Shown here in pieces: positions 34,401 through 44,125 of a DNA stretch of 64,000 nt. This stretch comes from Undaria pinnatifida (lineage: Eukaryota; Sar; Phaeophyceae; Laminariales; Alariaceae). The notes under the pieces are model-generated. The model was given only the letters and a program-made list of their open reading frames with translations, was not told where the DNA came from and searched no databases. A program made the position numbers and the translations under genes. The first letter of the stretch is position 1. Every line of letters begins with the position of its first letter. The stretch is from assembly GCA_012845835.1 (NCBI GenBank), contig JABAKD010000025.1, positions 6,972,989 through 7,036,988 of the forward strand. Direction: 5' to 3'.

Positions 34401-34978
34401 GCCCCTCACTCGATAAACTACTCTAACACCAAAACCCAAAAAGTGTTCTTTGACTACAGCAAATTTGAAAGTTCAATGCGATGTGCAAACGCGTGGCCCA
34501 GGTAAACGTAATCCTAACCCTAACCCCAAGCAATAATTTCCCAAAACAAGAATGGCGTCCCGTTCATTCGGGGGTAAGGACCCTCGTCGTGAGAAAAAAA
34601 ATTGGCCCAAAAGTGCTATCTGTATCGTCTCATACCTACCTTTTTTTTTCACACACATCTACTGTCCAGCTCCTGGACAAGCCGTGGTCACAGGTGTCGT
34701 TCCTTCTCCCCCCCGGTTCCTGCCTGTCAATTTGTATCGCGCATACAAGTAGGGTTCAGCAATCCCACTGCTCGTCGATTTTTCATCGAGTAACCTACCC
34801 TAACCATTGCCGTCGTGTGCCACCCCCTTGTTGTGGAGATAGGCGTCTCGGAACATCGTCGAAGGGGCTTTGTGCTGCCTTTTACGTGCCGTGCACTGCA
34901 GACTGGCCGTTTTCGTAGCGTCGTCCTCTTGGCCCTGGTGCTATCACCCATGGGAATGGCCCGTGTAAAATGCTTCAT
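19305..34978 (-). CDS. HIBCH: 3-hydroxyisobutyryl-CoA hydrolase, mitochondrial; nine exons
   Basis: The enzyme hydrolyses 3-hydroxyisobutyryl-CoA to 3-hydroxyisobutyrate in mitochondrial valine breakdown. Exons, in transcript order: 34978-34805, 31786-31500, 30578-30479, 29356-29245, 28251-28101, 24995-24884, 21679-21461, 20301-20224 and 19472-19305. All introns are GT-AG and the joined frame has 466 codons plus stop. The ECH_2/crotonase-fold landmarks are in order: FCAGGD, FFREEY (169-174), the oxyanion segment MGGGVG (198-203), MPET (Glu 223), PDVG (Asp 231) and the C-terminal [16 protein letters not shown]. The positions corresponding to the four human substrate-binding residues (Glu, Gly, Glu, Asp) are all present. 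It is longer than human HIBCH (386) because of a Gly/Glu/Ser insert in exon 2 and an Asp/Ser/Gly insert in exon 7. Exon 1 is inferred from position, basic composition and phase. No frameshift or nonsense change is seen in the model. Confidence 0.92.
20224..20301 (-). CDS. HIBCH: HIBCH exon 8, short
   Basis: 26 codons lie between acceptor ttcccgcag and donor GTGACC, phase 0 at both ends. The encoded [14 protein letters not shown] aligns with human TLQEVLTMEYRLSQ and exactly fills the gap between exons 7 and 9. The usual TLRQL start is not conserved. Confidence 0.8.
20440..21320. repeat. Complex intron satellite built partly from the exon 8 acceptor
   Basis: Intron 7 carries words resembling the exon 8 acceptor junction at about 20507, 20714 and 20909, spaced roughly 200 bp from each other and from the real one at 20301. 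Further along, three units of about 122-134 bp share ttcatggtcact and ccaatgaaaaacgcacttgg words at about 20993, 21115 and 21249. Confidence 0.75.
21461..21679 (-). CDS. HIBCH: HIBCH exon 7
   Basis: 219 bp, phase 0 at both ends, acceptor ctcttccgggcag, donor GTTAGT. It encodes [12 protein letters not shown], then a hydrophilic insert of about 27 residues (Asp/Ser/Gly), then [13 protein letters not shown], matching the family's SPTSLK block. Confidence 0.9.
22134..22680. repeat. GC-rich minisatellite, 40-bp period, about 12 units
   Basis: Units start with atgggcc-like words at 22174, 22214, 22254, 22293, 22333, 22373, 22412, 22452, 22492, 22532, 22571 and 22611, so spacing is 39-40 bp. Each has a GGCCGGGCC half and an AAAATTT-like half. 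It lies in HIBCH intron 6 and stays open in several frames, so the ORFs across it are artefacts. Confidence 0.95.
22750..23270 (-). pseudogene. Three decayed copies of the HIBCH exon 7 acceptor and start
   Basis: 22750-22825, 22975-23060 and 23190-23270 each match the region around 21679. The first still has a pyrimidine tract and CGGGCAG acceptor followed by codons for a degraded RWID-like start. The others keep CGTTGGATAGACG in the exon part. Spacing among the three is about 220 bp. Confidence 0.8.
23941..24020 (+). repeat. 14-bp minisatellite
   Basis: About five and a half copies of ctcaccacaccgcg with few changes, in HIBCH intron 6. Confidence 0.9.
24225..24735 (-). pseudogene. Decayed copies of the HIBCH exon 6 end and donor
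   Basis: 24225-24325 and 24640-24735 match 24840-24930, including the gagctgacc(t/c)t(t/c)gcc donor side and the cccggctgggtcgacc exon side. A weaker copy lies at about 24400-24500. None has an intact acceptor side. Confidence 0.75.
24884..24995 (-). CDS. HIBCH: HIBCH exon 6
   Basis: 112 bp, acceptor tgtccaag, donor GTCAGC, phase 2 to 0. It encodes [12 protein letters not shown], matching human LAMLEEDLLALK in position. Several decayed copies of its start and end lie in the flanking introns. Confidence 0.85.
25215..26292 (-). pseudogene. Three decayed copies of the HIBCH exon 6 start
   Basis: 25222-25285, 26008-26062 and 26232-26292 match the exon start at 24995. Their translated minus-strand frames read [18 protein letters not shown] and LAGLEGALL, against LPELEEALS in the real exon. 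Only the last keeps a CAAG acceptor; the other two read CAAC. None shows a matching 3' half and donor. Confidence 0.8.
25767..25794. repeat. 28-base poly-G run
   Basis: An uninterrupted G tract in HIBCH intron 5, preceded by a shorter G run. On the transcribed strand it is poly-C. Confidence 0.95.
26347..26520 (+). repeat. Dispersed repeat, copy 2
   Basis: This is the partner of 13508-13680, lying inside HIBCH intron 5. Confidence 0.65.
26858..26990 (+). repeat. Direct repeat flanking the tRNA-like array, left
   Basis: About 130 bp from gagaagcgctgaaaagcgctg onward match 27429-27555. The three tRNA-like units lie between the copies. Confidence 0.8.
27022..27090 (+). repeat. tRNA-like unit 1 (SINE or tRNA relic)
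   Basis: It has an A-box-like TGGTCTAGTGG at tRNA position 8 and a perfect B-box GGTTCGAATCC at the T-arm spacing. The anticodon arm does not fold and the acceptor stem is mostly unpaired, so it is not a functional tRNA. A reverse copy of the A-box region lies just upstream (about 26997-27011), making a small hairpin. Confidence 0.7.
27139..27211 (+). repeat. tRNA-like unit 2 (SINE or tRNA relic)
   Basis: It shares the A box (TGGTCTAGTGG) and a one-base variant B box (GGTTCGGATCC). It is followed by an A-run and preceded by an inverted A-box fragment, as in unit 1. Confidence 0.7.
27295..27368 (+). repeat. tRNA-like unit 3 (SINE or tRNA relic)
   Basis: It has A box TGGTCTAGTAG and perfect B box GGTTCGAATCC, followed by ggg and an A-run. 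Only about four of seven acceptor positions could pair, two of them as G-U. Confidence 0.7.
27429..27555 (+). repeat. Direct repeat flanking the tRNA-like array, right
   Basis: This is the partner of 26858-26990 at a distance of 571 bp, moderately diverged. Confidence 0.8.
28101..28251 (-). CDS. HIBCH: HIBCH exon 5
   Basis: 151 bp, acceptor aatacag, donor GTATTG. It encodes [22 protein letters not shown] and GLATHLV, collinear with human IGLFPDVG, LGYFLALTGFRLKG and GIATHFV. A GGT/GTG-rich stretch (plus strand 28290-28380) lies just upstream in the intron. Confidence 0.95.
28870..28960 (-). pseudogene. Decayed copy of the HIBCH exon 4 donor half
   Basis: On the plus strand it matches 29255-29330, sharing gaacgttccgt and gatatt/gatact words in the same order. 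It lies downstream in transcription, inside intron 4. Confidence 0.65.
29000..29200. repeat. Degenerate minisatellite, about 40-bp period
   Basis: Repeated gggtcg/cgagtc words alternate with ttcaaaacctcac-like words. It resembles the block at 6050-6240 and lies in HIBCH intron 4. Confidence 0.5.
29245..29356 (-). CDS. HIBCH: HIBCH exon 4, oxyanion hole
   Basis: 112 bp, donor GTGACT, phase 1 at the end. It encodes [17 protein letters not shown] and FRVATE, ending at AMPET. This is the most conserved part of the family. Confidence 0.95.
30479..30578 (-). CDS. HIBCH: HIBCH exon 3 with FFREEY
   Basis: 100 bp, phase 2 to phase 0, donor GTATTA. It encodes the FFREEY motif and ends in QK, exactly where the human protein reads CQK before its next block. 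The acceptor is preceded by a 17-bp pyrimidine-rich tandem repeat. Confidence 0.92.
30586..30651 (-). repeat. 17-bp repeat acting as polypyrimidine tract
   Basis: Three and a half perfect copies of a 17-bp unit (plus strand ggacacaaggggacagg) end a few bases upstream of the exon 3 acceptor. On the transcribed strand they give a long C/T-rich tract. Confidence 0.9.
31500..31786 (-). CDS. HIBCH: HIBCH exon 2, start of the crotonase fold
   Basis: The acceptor is tctttgcag and the donor GTGAGT, phase 2 at the end. It encodes [23 protein letters not shown] and [12 protein letters not shown], the standard N-terminal HIBCH blocks. Between them lies an insert of about 25 residues rich in Gly, Glu and Ser that the human protein lacks. 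Confidence 0.93.
32013..32670 (-). pseudogene. Three decayed copies of the HIBCH exon 2 start
   Basis: 32013-32135, 32195-32300 and 32551-32670 match 31690-31840. Minus-strand frames read [15 protein letters not shown] and [15 protein letters not shown], against [15 protein letters not shown] in the real exon. A surrounding unit of about 533 bp is also repeated (31895 and 32428). All lie in intron 1. Confidence 0.85.
33105..33431 (+). other. Cys-rich ORF inside HIBCH intron 1, unassigned
   Basis: The frame of about 108 codons has a cluster reading [11 protein letters not shown] and CPHE. It could be a fragment of a transposon protein. There is no second line of evidence. Confidence 0.2.
33535..33790 (+). 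repeat. Dispersed repeat family R1, copy
   Basis: It carries the family landmarks in order: gagatcgaagatttcgtcgaa, ctccgatcgcgcg-like, aaggatataggtcggcgac, ctacagtgtagct, and a TATA-like actataaaac. Long G runs follow at 33817-33860. The reverse strand of the 5' part reads as a short frame of the type M-S-F-D-E-I-F-D-L. Confidence 0.85.
34805..34978 (-). CDS. HIBCH: HIBCH exon 1, putative mitochondrial targeting sequence
   Basis: An ATG is followed by 58 codons to a GTTAGG donor in phase 0, matching the phase-0 acceptor of exon 2. About fourteen Arg/Lys and only two acidic residues, with many Ser/Thr, fit a matrix-targeting presequence. No homology supports it directly, and a different 5' exon in the 3-kb first intron is possible. 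Confidence 0.5.
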
Positions 34979-35647
34979 TCAAGGCCATAATGCACCCCCT
35001 GGCATGTTCGATCGAAGCTCGCATTACACGGAAATCGCAAGGATATGACCTTCCACAAAATTCTCGATCTCACAGCTGAGCTGCATTTTTAATCTGGAAA
35101 AAAAATCCACTAATCGGAGTATCGGTTGTAGTTCGCAAACTGGTGCTAAAACACTACGACACAAGCTTTAGTTCTGATTATGCATTGCCCGTCTTCCCTC
35201 GACCAAGTAGTTGCCGCCGGGCGAGCAAGTCCCGTAACGTCGAGCAAGGTGTACGAAATAGTACGATGATCATAAACATATATAAAATCATTCCTTGAAT
35301 ATAGAGCCATTCCTTGGTGTCATGGACTTTGGTCCGGAGTTTTTTGTCTCGGCCTAAGTATGCGATTCGCGGAACTGGAATTCTCGGTCGAATATGGCTT
35401 GGTTCGAGCGCCGCCTTCGGGGGGCGGCTCCAACGCCCCTCGCCCTGCCGTGTCCGTTCCGCACATCGACGTGAACGCGGACGGGCGCCGAGCGAGACGA
35501 GCGAGTGTCGAGGAGGAGTTTTGGAAAAATTGTTGAATCTTAATGGCTGCAACGCCTGAATGATTTACAAAATTGGCATCATTTCCAAACGGTACGTGAT
35601 AATGTTTGGAATTTTGCGTACCGGGTGAGAACAGCAGTATGTACGAC

Positions 35648-36917
35648 GGGGAGTGATAATCTCGCAGACATAGGCGGAATCTAAACCTCGCCCACGGGGA
35701 CGTATAAGAAACATCCCCGGGTTTCCACCGTCGTATTACGGTTCGCTGTGTTTGAAAACGTGGTGCTGGCTGCTGGCTGCTGCTGCTGGCTGCTGCTGTG
35801 CCGGTAGCTTAAAACTAGCACCAAACTACCGTTTAGTTTATATCATATGCTTGCTCATCTAAAGTTTCCAGATCTCACGGTTGATTGACAGCCAGCCGTG
35901 GTTCCCTCAATGACGGAAGTTGTGGGCTGAAGTTGTACTGTAAATGGGTGCCGAAAGCTAGCTGTAAGGCAGCTATTTGGCACGTGTTCCTCTTTTCCTC
36001 CACACGTCAATTATGCACTGCTGCTGTGTTCTACTGCTGTTGTGGGTGGGTTGTGTAATATTCAAGTTATCGACTACACTGCTGTGGGTGCGCTTGCACA
36101 TTGTCCTGTTATAGTTCCTGGATACAACAGGCACGTCAGACTGACACTATTCTTCCACACGTCAATTATGCACTGCTGCTGTGTTCTACTGCTGTTGTGG
36201 GTGGGTTGTGTAATATTCAAGTTATCGACTACACTGCTGTGGGTGCGCTTGCACATTGTCCTGTTATAGTTCCTGGATACAACAGGCACGTCAGACTGAC
36301 ACTATTCTTGGGCACCTACGGAGAGAAGCGTGGGATATTCTTCCCTCTGCGGGTGTGTGATGTGTGTAGGCTGCACTACTGCTGCGTACTGTACATGTAC
36401 ACATGCATGTATGCATATGTACTGCCTGCTGCATGCATGCAGCGGTCGCGGTGTCCACAGCACGTGCAAATCGTCCTCGATTTCGACGATTTCTCACTCG
36501 TAGGGGCTGAAGTCCGGCCTTCAGTGTGTGGGGTATGTAGTCTAGGTGTGATATTGCTGCATGTAGTGGTGGTCGTGGGGCTGTACTAGCAACGCCAGCA
36601 CCTACGTGTGTGGGGCTGCACTACGTACTGCTGCTGTGGCGGCCTAAAAAGCACCTGCAAATCGTCATCGATTTCGCCAATTTCTAGCTTTCAGGGGCTG
36701 AAAGTCGAGCCTTGAGTGTACAGGGGTGTCTAGGTGTCATATTGCTGCCTATCTCGGTGGCCATGGTGCTGTAGGGGCGGTGCCAGCACCCTCGTTGATG
36801 CCCGCGAATTCGCACACTGCGAACCGTAATATGACGGTGAAAACCCGGGGATGGTTCTTATATGTCCCCGTGGGCGAGGTTTAGATTCCGCCTATGTATG
36901 GGAGATTATCACTCCCC
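35648..36917. mobile_element. Second MULE-like element with 9-bp target duplication
   Basis: The 1270-bp element has inverted termini, 35648-35755 against 36806-36917, both starting GGGGAGTGATAATCTC. It is flanked by ATGTACGAC (35639-35647) and ATGTACAAC (36918-36926). A paralogous unoccupied site at about 37358-37400 reads straight through a single ATGTACGAC. TIRs of about 110 bp with a 9-bp duplication fit a Mutator-like element. It contains no transposase. Confidence 0.85.
36001..36310 (+). repeat. Tandem duplication of a 155-bp unit
   Basis: 36001-36155 and 36156-36310 appear essentially identical. The duplication lies inside the MULE-like element and must be recent. Confidence 0.95.
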
Positions 36918-37131
36918 ATGTACAACGAGCATGAACGCCAACTGACGGCATTGGCAAACACACAACATCAGGTGCATGCAACAGCAGTAGCCGAAGGGCG
37001 AAACTCCTAGCACATACTGCAGCAACTAGTAGCAACCAGAACAACAGCAGATAGCTCAAAGTGCAGTACGAGTGCAGTTGGCAAGTTTAGTCGTACACGC
37101 ATCACTCTGTCCAAAAGTCTATATATAACAG
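36918..37131 (+). repeat. Host repeat flanking the element, copy with insertion
   Basis: About 214 bp match 37380-37592 with a few changes, including gagcatgaacgccaactgac and cgtacacgcatcactctgtcc. Its left continuation is on the far side of the element at 35615-35647. Confidence 0.9.
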
Positions 37132-37357
37132 CATCTCAAGCAGGTAGAAGAGCCGTCTCTTCGGCCTTTGGCCTTGGCTTTAGCACGGCCGCTGACACTC
37201 CAGGCAGCCTCTGCTGTAGGCATGAACGAGTGCGGTTGATTCGCAGCGAACTATCCCGCTGTGCTCGCGTCTATGTGGCCATTGTCCATGCCATTTCATG
37301 TCACCTCCCTTCTGTTTTGAGCTCGTCGTCGTGCCGTCGAGGTACGAGGAAACCCGT

Positions 37358-37592
37358 ACGTACTGGGTGAGAACAGCAGTATGTACGACGAGCATGAACG
37401 CCAACTGACAACATTGGCATACACACAACATCAGGTGCAGCAGCAGCAGCAGTAGCCGAAGGGCGAAACTTCTAGCACATACAGCAGCAACTAGTAGCAA
37501 CCAGAACCACAGCAGATAGCTCAAAGTGCAGTACGAGTGCCGTTGGCAAGTTTAGTCGTACACGCATCACTCTGTCCAATATATAACAACCG
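37358..37592 (+). repeat. Paralogous empty site
   Basis: This continuous sequence joins the left flank (gggtgagaacagcagtatgtac) directly to the right flank (gagcatgaacgcc) with one copy of the 9-bp target. Confidence 0.88.
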
Positions 37593-38040
37593 TTTTATGT
37601 CCATATTGATGGAGAAAAAAATACCAGGTTGTATTACATTTATTTCCTGTAAGGATGATACGTCGTACGAGCGGACGTTCTGATTCTGGTGCCGTGAGAC
37701 CATCGAGCACACCGCATGTTTTACCCAAACAAGAGCCAACAAGAGGCAGCGCACAGGGGCCCCCAACACAGAGACACGTGACAACCACGGCCAGCTGTCG
37801 GTCGCGTAATTGTCCGGTGGTCCGTGCTTCGGTGGGTGTATCGAAAGTCGTTCGTAGTACTGCTGTAGATCGTCGAAAAACCACGAGGCATCGTGCTGGT
37901 GGCAAGACTCGCCAGTAGACCCCCTAAAATTTATTTACCTTTTCTTTTTCTTGGCCCCATGCACCCATTTATTTCCTTTCCTTTCTCTTCTTTGTTTCTT
38001 TTTTCCAATTGACTTGCGTCTGTTGTGCGCATGCGTAGTG

Positions 38041-38365
38041 ATAGATACCACGTGTAATATATACGTGGTAGTCTTTCTTGGTTGGCAAGCGGTATAGTCG
38101 GTTTTCCCAGGCGCGAGTAATGAGACGTATGCACCGGGATGGACCTGGCACAAACATCGTAGACTGACTCCCGATTTCACTTTTATATGTTTCTGGTGGA
38201 GGCATGAATTGCGTCAGCTGTGATTTATGCGTGTACCACCTTTGGTTTGTGTTTTTCCCCTAGGGTATTCCTCAGCTCCAGAGTGACTGGAGCCTGTCCT
38301 GTGACCACGGACTTGATTATGCGAGTTAATGTGAGAACGACAACAACAACAACAACTGAAATATT
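38041..38365 (-). repeat. Dispersed repeat family R2, copy 1
   Basis: On the minus strand: a GTT microsatellite, then cataatcaagtccgtggtcac, gctccagtcactctggagc, a TATAAAAG box and agtcagtctacgatg. It matches 59590-59925 and 61678-61955 closely. It could be the end of a larger element, since the TATA box at a fixed position suggests a promoter. Confidence 0.85.
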
Positions 38366-38399
38366 GCCTGTTTATTGACCTTTCAGCTGCTTCCTGCAA

Positions 38400-41300
38400 A
38401 CTTGGTTTTTCTGCCAACACGATTTTGAACTTTTTCGCGATTTTTTTTTCCTTCTTGTCTAGTAAGTTGAACTTCCTACTGCCGCTAATTGCCGCCTGAC
38501 AGCTGTGAATTAGTTGCGGAACGGTCCAGCTTTAGCTTTTCTTTGATTCGCACCATTTGTTTTGTACTTGACGAAGCTTCAGCGGCTGAGATCTGGGCTT
38601 GGCTCATCAGCTCGACACCGCCCAGCACCCCATCGCAGCGCTATAGCTTACAGCAACGAAGCGCCGTGCAGTGCCCTGCGATGCCCTGCGGCTTAGCTCA
38701 GCAGCGCACCGCTAGCTCAGCAGACCGACGCGCTATGCTTTGCCGTGCTCTGCCATCGCAGTCGTTCGTTATTCATGATATCTAAAACTCCGCGTACGCT
38801 GATATTTAGGTATTTGGCGCTTTATTCTATACATATCGCGTCAACCATCGTAATATCATACAATATGGGGGAGGGAATGTAATCTCTATGCAAAGATCCT
38901 GTTTTTTTTCATCATTTGTCAGCCGGCCGCCCCGGTGGTCTATCAATAATAGTGGTTTTACCCTCGAATACTACTAACGTTTGGTTGTCCTTGAGTTCGA
39001 CACCCACCACGATGAGATTTGACTTTATTTGCAAAAATGCCAAAAAAAAAACAGGCATCAATCAACTGCTGAGAGCGCCTAGCAGCGTGGGTTGGTTCGA
39101 CGCGAGTCGACGAGGGAAGAAAATGCTGGATTCTCCTGGCGGTAAAAATGAAAGCACGTGCCGAAGTGGGGAGGGAGGAGGAGGGCCCGCTATTGACCCC
39201 GGATCTGAGTTACTACTGGGAGGGAGCGCGAGAGTGGTGCGGGGATAATAAATGGGATGAAGAGAAAAAATGTTGCAAAGGTATATTATTATTACTACCA
39301 GTAAATAATATGTCAGTCTCTAGGAAATACGCACGGCACCATCAGCAGTCGTCATGGTAGAGACACTCCGGATATTGTGCATTGAGGGGACGCGTCCAAT
39401 TTCGACAACGTGAAAGCCCCCACGAAGAAAAGACAGCAGACACACATATCCCGCCTTCCCGAGAAAAAACAGAGAAGAAGCGCTACGCCAACCTCCCGTA
39501 CGAGCAAAGCCACCCCCGCACCAATGTTAGACAACGCCGCCTCAACGAGAGATCGCCCTCCTCTTCTACGTTTTCCTCCTCGCCCTCAACCACGCAGACC
39601 AATCAATGCGACAGCCTTCACGTAACAAACAAGCAATCTTCTTTCAAAACCTCGCCGGCTGACATGTCCTCATGTCGACGTTTGATGCAAACCGACTTTG
39701 CATCCTGTCGACTTCGAACCTCCATTGCCACGGGGACAGCAGTGCAGTCTCTTCATTAATGCCAAGGCCTCTTTTGTTTCGCCTAGAGGCAACGCAGGTT
39801 CTCAATAATACTCTTTTCGGTATTTTTGTTTGATAGACGCCAACTTTTACTTGACGGCGCATTTAATAGTTTGTTTCGCCTATCCTTGCCTTCTTTATTG
39901 TATAATATTACGTTTTTTCTTTTGTCAAAGCATGACTTTCAGAATCCCATGTTCGTATGAAACTCTTGGCATTACTTTAAAGTTCAATGCATGCCAAATC
40001 GGACAGCTACACCTTAAGTGGTCGAAGTGCTGCCCTGCCCTACCCGAAGCGTGGGCGCCGGCGAATGCCGGCGCCCATGCGGAGCCCTTGTATTGGGTTC
40101 ATGTAGACCGCAACAGGAACAGATACATCTAGCGCACAGTTGTCAACAGGAACAGCACACCAAACGCACAGAAGCCACATGTATACTGTAAACTGTAAAT
40201 CGTCCCCAAACGCGTTTTTCGTTGACGTTGTCTGGCTTGCGTGTACCGGTACTCGTAATGAAAAAACAGTTCTTGACACCAAGTGTCTATCTGACATCAC
40301 AGCCGGTTCGTGCCATGTGAGGGTCTCCTCGACATTCCATATTTCGCACGAAGCCCGAAGGAAGCCGAGTGGATCCGAAAGTGATTCGTGATGCTACGCC
40401 GTCGTTTTGATATCATACATACGAGTATCGGCGAGATACGTCAACAGCACAGGGTTGCGCGGGGAGGAGGGGGTGAGGGGGGGGGGCGCAGCCCCACCCC
40501 GCGCCGCGCCCAGCCGACAACCCCGCGTGTGCGTGCCAAGGATGACCTCTTCGACATCGCGGATTACTGACTGACGGGACAGATTCGCACCAAACAGAGT
40601 ACTCTGTACGAACGCGTATAATAGTAAATACGATACCGCAGTAGGCACGGGGGTAGACTGAGAACGCAAAGCAGCAGTATAGAGATCTACCCGTGCGAAT
40701 GATGTAGTCATCGATTGCGCGTCCAACACGATACGACAACAATCCATGCGGGCATGAAGAAAGCATCACTGGGACACGCTTGCAGCAAAGCCTCCCTGCA
40801 CCCTGCACCCTTCACGTGCTACAATGTTTACGTCTTTACACAAGATTCTCTCTAGGCTGATGCTTCATCCCAGGACCCCGCCCACGTTAAGAAACACCTG
40901 GTGTCTTCGCACCACGAGGGCTCGGCACACATGGCACGCGCGGGATTGCAGCCTTCGGCTCCTCGCTCGGGGAGGTTGGGGGTTCGACCCCCTTGAGTTT
41001 CGGCCTCCTTCGATAAAATTCTCGAGGAGATCCGATAATCAAGTGTGCCAATAGACTGCGGAAAAAACCCGAGGGCGCTCGGTGAGGCGTCGTCCTATCG
41101 CATGCGAGTTATGCGCCGCTGATACTATTAGTAGGTACCAGGTAGCTCGTACTTTCGTTATGGCCCAGGATGGAAGTACGATACTCGCACAGCAGCAGTA
41201 GTGTTCAGCGTGCATCTGTGTCAAGTGCATGAGTTTGGCACCCCGTTATGCTCGTCCCAGTTACCGGACTCACCAGTACGAGGTGTGAGTCCTTAGTAGC

Positions 41301-42890
41301 TCGTGCAGCAGTACAGCAGTAGTACGCGGCAGCACTTAATAATCAGGCTGACTAGATTTTCAGGCTCGAAATTTAGAAGAAAATAATAATATGACTTCTT
41401 TTGTACTGAATATAGTGTACGACACACCCAGCATTAACCTACAATTCGAGCCTGCCAAAAAAAAGAGACTATCACTGGTGTCGCATACTCTGTGCTGGTA
41501 GTACTGCTGTGCAGCAGTCCAGGGCATCGAATAAGAAACAGGGTACAACACAGATCAACGAACAAGAAACATGGGTATCGCACAGGACACCTATGAATAA
41601 TAAGGAACAGGAAATCTGGTTCTGGCTCACAGCGTACACCAACAAGAAACAGGCTAATGAGTAAGCCAGGGCGAGAGATGCCGGAAAACAAGAAATCCGG
41701 GAGCCGGTATGCTGAGGTTAGTGCACAATGAACCCTTCCTCAAACAAGAAATCCAGCCTGCAATCCTGCTTCTTACTCAAGTGTCCTGCACTGCGGCGTG
41801 ATGGTGTGGAACGGACAGCAGCATGTCGTAGTTGCGAGTGTGGTGCTTAGCAATCCTGCCTACTTCTTGCTGTACAGTCAGTCTACCTACAGCAACACCT
41901 GCATGCGAGTATATCGCCACATTCAACAAATGCCAACTCAAACTCACCGGCTCCCCCTTGGCATTGAGACACGAACTCACGAAATCCCTGCTGCCGGAAG
42001 CCGCCGCTGTGCCCATGGAACGCATCAAAGTACCTCTGCAAGACCGCTGATGCAGCAAGGAAGAACCGTGTTGTACAGAAGGAAGAGCAACGCTTTGAAG
42101 TCTACACCTAGACGATGGTCGAACACACAGGTGTAGCAAAGAGAACCGACGACAAGCTCCAGCCGTGGCCATGTGGCAGACCCCCCCGAGGCCGATACGC
42201 GCGTGGGGTCTACTACGTACAGCAGATGCAACAGTGAGCAGAAGAGATACGAACGGCGAACGGATCCTGGTCAGCACAGGTTTCCAACTTTCCGAGTTGC
42301 ATTTTCCAAAAGGGTTGCCTCTAGGATACGGGGCACACGGAAGGGGGAAATGTCCAGGGAACAACACAAACACAAAAAGAAGTTGGAGTGGCCTCTGAAC
42401 CACCGAATATCATGATACTACCCATCTTCCTGGACCACAGGCGGGCGGTGTCTCTCGGTGCTGTGCCACACCGGGATTCTCGCCGTAACGACCACGGTCG
42501 GTCTGTGGACAGGAGGAAGGTGACGTTTCATGCCACCGAGGACAACACAAGGTGCGTCCATTTCTAGGATGAACACCACGAAATTACAAATATAAAACTC
42601 TACCCCCCCCCCCCCGCCCTCGCCGGCGCCCCGACTGTGCTATTATGCCACCACTTGGAGATCTTGCAACCCTAACCCCCCTCTCGAACTCCAACCCCCC
42701 TGCCCCGTTTACCGCCAACACCACTCCAATTCGCGGTGATTAATCGAGCGTCGCGTGTTTGCTTTGGTGGTATACTAGACTAGTCCTTCAACGAGATTCT
42801 TCGCGACCACACACAAATATATTGCCATATCCAACAGGAAGGAGTTAGACTCGCACGGATCCGAGGGTACAGGACAAGCTTCTGCTTGCG
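38400..42890. other. No supported gene; weak ORFs and GCA-rich repeats
   Basis: ORFs at 39382-39759 (plus), 41777-42403 (minus) and 41832-42050 (plus) overlap others or are compositionally biased, and none has a recognisable domain. The plus frame ending at 42050 looks most protein-like but lacks exon partners. Around 40935-40995 a GGTTCGACCCC box with an upstream TGGCACGCGCGG could be a tRNA-derived relic. A C-run lies at about 42603-42615. Confidence 0.3.
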
Positions 42891-42899
42891 AGCGGTCGG

Positions 42900-43600
42900 T
42901 TTTGGGGACTCCCAAGAGGCTCATGTCCGTGGTGCAGAGTGTTCATGAAACAGACACGGGTTGTCCCGGAACGATCCGGAACACAACACCGATGGATTCC
43001 AGAAACGACCGAGGGACGTTTTCAGCTGAATGCGAACTATGCGGCGCCGTCTTCGGAGGACTTCGGATATATGCACCTACCCCCAAGAACGTCGCCCTGG
43101 GGGTGGCGTTGGCCGGCAGCACCCATGACAAGTACGCCGCTAGCAACGCCTTGGCAAACATTGGGTGGTGGATTCCTCCACGGAGGTGGAGACCCCGTAG
43201 GTGGCAAGTGTCCACTCAAGCGGGGGGGAAAGACAACGAGTACGCCGCGATTCCACTCCGGGGGCTACGAACTCTGAGCGAGCTTCCCCGATGGGCGGTT
43301 CAACCGCGAAGGGCACTGCGACAAAGAAGCCCTTGCCTCGCCGTGTACCGTGTCTTCATTCACACATGTCAGCCTGGACAAGAGTCTGGACGAAACTCGG
43401 ATGCCCTGGAGAAAATAGAGTCCTTTGGAATAGGATTTCCGACTGTCTGGATGATATCCAGGAAACTGCGGAAGACCCTACGAATGTCCCAGCGCCCTTG
43501 TGGCCTTTAAGCCGTGCGTGGTTGGGCCGCTCAATGCTGTTAGGCAGGTCTCACGTTTGGCGGAGGATGGACGGCAACGTCTGAGCAATGCTTGCAGGAG
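42900..43600 (+). other. Coding-like region, frame undecided
   Basis: Three plus-strand frames overlap (42902-43510, 42939-43277 and 43201-43584). A CELC pair occurs in the first. A switch between the second and third frames near 43260 would give a longer product, which would suggest a decayed gene. I recognise no family. Confidence 0.25.
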
Positions 43601-44125
43601 CGAACGCGGAGTAGGGGATATTCCGTCACGACACGACCCTCATGTTTCAAACTCACTTTCGCGAAGTAGTAGGAGTCCAATGCACGTGTGTTCGAATCTA
43701 TTAGGGTTGAGGTTAGGAGACTTCAGCATTAATTGCGCTTGTTATCGTCGTTTGGGTGTCTTGTGTCACAGGCGTCGTCCTCTACCTCGTGGAACAAGCA
43801 GGCGGCCTCCTTGGAAGGGATCAAGGGCTCTCGGGTCAGACCTGAGGATCGCAGTGCACTTGAAATTGCAACGGACCTGCCGGGCTGGTAACGATCGCCG
43901 CATTGCAAGTGCGCCCATGGTGAAAATTTTGAAAAACGATGGGCACGGGTGTTCTGTAATAGTCGATTACCCATACCAAAGCCCTAGTGTTTTAATTGTG
44001 TGTGATGTAAAACGAGCTCTGTCCATGCCGAGAGCTTAAAAAGTATTCTTTCGTTTACCGTGGTTAATAATTGCAGCATCGTTGTTTTAGACGTTATCCC
44101 CTGCTACGTATTTTCAACTACCCGG

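Noticed and set aside
34505-34530. Interstitial telomere-like CCTAACCCTAACCC
   Set aside because: Barely two units are present, too short to claim a telomeric relic.
40915-41000. tRNA gene candidate with GGTTCGACCCC
   Set aside because: A T-arm-like hairpin is present, but no consistent acceptor, D and anticodon arms can be drawn.
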